This document shows positions 60,701 to 64,000 of a stretch of DNA of 64,000 nt, piece after piece. Each line of letters starts with the position of its first letter. The first letter of the stretch is position 1. The notes beneath the pieces were generated by a model. The model had not been told where the DNA came from, searched no databases, and was given only the letters and a program-made list of their open reading frames with translations. Position numbers and translations under genes: made by a program. The stretch comes from Plazaster borealis. Its lineage: Eukaryota > Echinodermata > Asteroidea > Forcipulatida > Labidiasteridae. The DNA lies in NCBI GenBank assembly GCA_021014325.1, contig CM037472.1:27200039-27264038 (forward strand), written 5' to 3'.

Positions 60701-61937
60701 ACACGCAAATGAAGAAAATGGACACTTTATTCCATTTCATTCAACATTACTCTCATTTGACGACATCAACCGATCAGGGACTGTAAAAACAACATGTGAA
60801 GGGGAAAGACTCAGTAAAACTTAAATAAATTGCCGCAAAGAATTCGTTTTGTTGATAGTGTGGTAATCAAATTATGTTAATCTCTTTGAGAACAGTGTTC
60901 TCCTGCAACCATGCTTTCACATTTACATGACAGAAAAATGATTTACTTCACTTGAACGTTATTTCCCATATCAGGACTGGAATTTCATCTTTGAGAGGTC
61001 AAGGCCATTTTTATTTTGCAAAGGGCACTTCCATTGGAAAATCTTAAAGTTTTTGGAAACTTTTGAAGGGGCACCAAGGCCAAGACCAGGGGCAACAGAG
61101 GCCATGGCCTCTATAGTCTTGGTCCGAGACGTCAGTGATCGATAGTGGATAGTGTACTGCACTCGTTGTAAATCATGATAGCGCGCCGTCTTACGGCAGG
61201 ATTTAACAACGAATTTACAACGAGCGCAGTACACTATCCACTATCGATGGCCTCCATGTAATTTCAGGCCTGCCATATTATTAGTATTGATCATTACTTA
61301 CTGACTGGGTGAGAACCATGCTGTCTATCTGCAAGGCTGGAACCTGACCTGTTGGGTTCACAGACAGATACTTCTCTCCGAGGTGTTCTGATTTTAACAG
61401 ATTCACCGCTGAGTATTCACAGTCGATACCTTTCAATGCCAAAGCTGGGGGGAAAGAGAAGGAGTGATTCATGAAAACGAATCAAAATTAACAAAATCAA
61501 TGGATTTTGTTAATTTATTGAAAACAAATTCTAAAATCAAAATGAAATTGTTAATAAATAGATGGATATATAAATATATAGATACAATTTTATTGTCCCA
61601 TCAGGGGAAAGTTGTGTGGCCTTTTGACAGAATAAAAAACAAACATAAAATATACAGAACATTAGATGCAATAATAATTAATTAAACAATGAACAAGTTA
61701 CATTTATTCTAAACAATGTAGTAATGGCATGCAGTTGTCATTTTTGGTAAACAACAAACAACAACCATATCAACTAAGTTTCTGTAAAAAGGACAATTTC
61801 TGTGTTTGAGAAAAAGCAAACTGCAAAACAGAATAATTCACAATAAACATTTATTATGGCCTGTTAGGGTAAACCCTCAACTTACCAATCCTCACTCTCC
61901 AAGAGCAGGAGCTTCGATAGTAAGAATACAAAATGGG
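57789..61937 (-). CDS. GSTZ1: Maleylacetoacetate isomerase / glutathione S-transferase zeta (5' exon not found)
   Basis: Six exons on the minus strand join in phase: 61937-61886, 61444-61302, 60349-60272, 59669-59622, 58780-58599, 57915-57789, ending in TGA. They encode 209 residues starting [18 protein letters not shown], so only about six N-terminal residues (one small exon) are missing compared with the usual 216. The SSCSW motif is the zeta-class glutathione-binding active-site signature. [12 protein letters not shown] contains the thioredoxin-fold cis-proline, and IIEYLDETR follows. The C-terminal helical domain includes [20 protein letters not shown] and ends [12 protein letters not shown]. 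The enzyme isomerises maleylacetoacetate to fumarylacetoacetate in tyrosine/phenylalanine breakdown and also processes alpha-haloacids. It is tail to tail with lefty. The first exon is probably above 61937 or outside the window; I could not place it. Confidence 0.94.
59218..59610 (+). mobile_element. TTAA-flanked MITE, family A, rearranged
   Basis: Family interior (TGGTGTATCCCAACATATGC, GAAAATTTGGGCTCCATTGG), with the first part repeated at 59222-59275 and 59313-59361. The ends are eroded. Intron of GSTZ1. Confidence 0.65.
59916..60213. repeat. Minisatellite-like array of GTTGCATTTGGCAG motifs
   Basis: The motif TGTTG[CT]ATTT[GA]GCAG occurs six times at intervals of about 35-90 bp, several followed by TCAACTCA or TCAAGTGA. 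It lies in the GSTZ1 intron between exons 60349-60272 and 59669-59622. Confidence 0.65.
61138..61248. repeat. 36-bp-arm inverted repeat (hairpin) in a GSTZ1 intron
   Basis: ATCGATAGTGGATAGTGTAC onward (61138-61173) is mirrored by 61213-61248 with one mismatch. The 39-nt loop contains GCGCGCCGTCTTACGGCAGG. The loop end at 61192 carries a smaller GCCGT..ACGGC stem. Confidence 0.75.
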
Positions 61938-62099
61938 CTGAAATTGAAACAGATCTTAATGTTTTAAAAAGAAGTAACATGAACTCGCTTTGGGAATTGG
62001 ACTCTACTGACAATCTTAAACAAGAAGAAAAACAAGGGTAAGTGACAATGCTTTTGCATTACTTATACAACTGAAAAAAACATATTTAGCACCCACATA

Positions 62100-62460
62100 C
62101 TCTATTAAAGGGTGTTTACAACATTGGTAAGGTCGAAAATATAAATGTTCACAGATTTGCACATATTTTACATGGTATAAAGATGGTCATGGTGGAAAAC
62201 TTCCCTTGAAATAGTTTTGCTTGAATAGCTAAAGTTTTTAGGAAATGAGTAAAACAATTAGTTTTTATCACTGGTGATAAAATCCGATGCTTGAAAACAG
62301 TGAAAATATATAATGGGGTTTTTCACTGTTTTCTCATGACTCCGAAGACCGATTTAGCTTAAACTTTCACAGGTTCGTTATTTCATGTTTATGTTGGGTC
62401 ACATCAAGTTTTGATACTGGTAATTGACAATTACCAATGTTGTACATTTGCTTTTAAAAA
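62100..62460. mobile_element. TTAA-type MITE, diverged family A/B relative
   Basis: Starts TTAAAGGGTGTTTACAACAT and ends TTACCAATGTTGTACATTTG. The interior CACAGGTTCGTTATTTCATG is related to family A. Lies upstream of the GSTZ1 exon 61937-61886. Confidence 0.6.
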
Positions 62461-62951
62461 ATGTGAACAATGTTCTTCCTCTGTCATCTTACTGCCAGAA
62501 AGTGATAATTTACATTTTATTGAAATTAGTAGCATGACCTCGTATGATCCAGGTTTGAATCCTTTCCATTGCACACTCATCACCCCTCAACCCACGACCA
62601 AAGGGATTGCCCCTAGAAAATTGTAGAATCCTGGCCAACTTGATAAGGGACATCCCCTTTTTTGTTCATGTGCAAATAGACTAATCAACTTGTACATTGT
62701 GTGTTTGTACTTTAAGAAATAGCCGAATAAATAAGGTGAAGTAGAACAAAATCATGTTTAGAGAGCGCGCCCGCTTCCTTTTAATTTGGGGGCCGCATGG
62801 ATTTTATTTTTATTTTTACCAATTCAAAATGAGATTAAAAAAAAAAAATGTGAACTGATTCAACAGAAGTGTTGCCGGATACACAGTTAAAAACTGATCG
62901 TTCAGTTACACATTTACATTTATTCTTGTGAAAGTGAGCTACAGCAGGGTT

Positions 62952-63327
62952 TTAAAGGCATCGTACACGTTTGGTAATTACTCAAAATATATATTGGCAT
63001 AAAAACTGACTTGGTAACAAGCAACAGAGAGCTGTTGATAGTACAAAACATTGTGAGAAATGACTCCCTCTGAAGTAACGTAGTTTTTGAGAAAGAGGTC
63101 ATTTCTCACTAAAATAATAAAATCTTCTTGCAAGAAGTTTTTATTCCTATATCTGAAAGCACACAAATTTGTACAACAAGGGTGTTTTTTCTTTCATCAT
63201 TTTCTTGCAACTTTGATGACCAATTGAGCCCAAATTTTCACAGGCTTGTTATTTTATGCATATGTTGGGATACACCAAATGAGAACACTGGTCTTTGACA
63301 ATTACCAAACGTGTACGATGCCTTTAA
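62952..63327 (-). mobile_element. TTAA-flanked MITE, family A
   Basis: Full-length inverted copy with ends TTAAAGGCATCGTACACG and CGTGTACGATGCCTTTAA. The central fold-back is CTTCTTGCAAGAAG. Confidence 0.8.
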
Positions 63328-64000
63328 TACTGAACAAACTATTAAATAAAACCACTGTAAACATGTTTAATGTTTTGTCTAACATGTTTCTGTGATTATT
63401 GTGCGTTGAAGAGTGGAAAAACCAATGGTTGTTCGAAATTTTAAAAAGAATGAAAATAAACAATAAAAACCCCCCCCCCCCCCCCGCTTCCTTTTTTTCA
63501 GGAAACTGGATGCTAAATCGGCGTAACAATAATGTTGTGTCTTATAGGCTACATAGATGGGGAGTCATGAGATTCCACCTCTAGTTTTTAGGGTCTTAGC
63601 TACTTATTTCAACTTGACTATTTCATATCCATCATAGTCCAAACCGAAGGATGAAGGATAAGATCACCAAAACCATGTCCTTTATTGGATGCATGTTAAT
63701 TTTGTATTATCTATCCTGACCATTGCATCACAGAAAATGATCATGACAATACTTAGACTGAACATGTTATGTGCTCATGTAATGATACATTTTGTGTAGC
63801 ATTTTGCTACGATCAGACGATAGCCCGGATATACAGGTAATCGTTCACTGTACAATACAAATAAAGTCAGCCAATCAGTGAGAGTGAGAGCTCGTAATAT
63901 TTTAGTGAACACTGAATGAACACGTAAGCCCCCAGACTCAATAACTTGGGCGCTGTACTCCTTTAAAAAAGGACGAGTACAGCTGTGCACCAGCACTGGT
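63328..64000. other. Right edge of the window, no gene recognised
   Basis: Contains a C16 homopolymer (63470-63485) after an A-rich stretch, and a short inverted pair (GTACTCC...GGACGAGTAC) near 63954-63980. The missing first GSTZ1 exon could lie here or beyond; no segment ending in a suitable splice donor was convincing. Confidence 0.3.

Overview
The window is eukaryotic, AT-rich, intron-rich animal DNA. Short coding exons with GT..AG borders are spread over long introns packed with repeats. The clearest proteins are SDE2, the Nodal antagonist Lefty (deuterostome-type) and GSTZ1. With the density of tRNA-derived SINEs and TTAA-flanked MITEs, this suggests an invertebrate deuterostome, most likely an echinoderm. 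The species assignment is inference. No prokaryotic operon, CRISPR array or canonical tRNA/rRNA gene was seen. All exon borders were placed by eye from splice sites, reading-frame phase and protein similarity.

Layout: (1) 1262-17259, minus strand: a multi-exon gene for an unnamed protein with cadherin-like beta-sandwich repeats, a U-box-like domain, a Cys/His cluster and TPR-like helices; its 3' part lies beyond the window start. (2) 17579-24065, plus strand: a complete seven-exon SDE2 gene, head to head with gene 1 across about 320 bp. (3) 27956-41076, minus strand: a 17-coding-exon gene for an 849-residue disordered protein that I do not recognise, tail to tail with SDE2. (4) 43402-44972, plus strand: a three-coding-exon gene for a 146-residue S/T-P-rich protein, divergent from gene 3. 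(5) 49178-52149, plus strand: a complete four-exon lefty gene. (6) 57789-61937, minus strand: GSTZ1 (maleylacetoacetate isomerase), lacking only a tiny N-terminal exon.

The rest is mostly mobile DNA. The standout is 6102-10999 in an intron of gene 1: two non-coding LTR retroelements joined 3' end to 3' end into a nearly 4.9 kb palindrome. A single CTCA duplication flanks the whole unit, which sits inside an older MITE, so it looks like one integration of an inverted dimer. Other elements include about ten copies of one TTAA-flanked MITE, related MITE families, three tRNA-headed SINE families, a LINE 3' end split by a SINE with an 11-bp target duplication, several fold-back elements, a telomere-like repeat inside an inverted repeat, and a minisatellite in GSTZ1.

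The genes do not form a functional pathway. The two head-to-head pairs (gene 1/SDE2, gene 3/gene 4) may share promoters. Lefty acts in development, SDE2 in replication stress and splicing, and GSTZ1 in tyrosine/phenylalanine catabolism.
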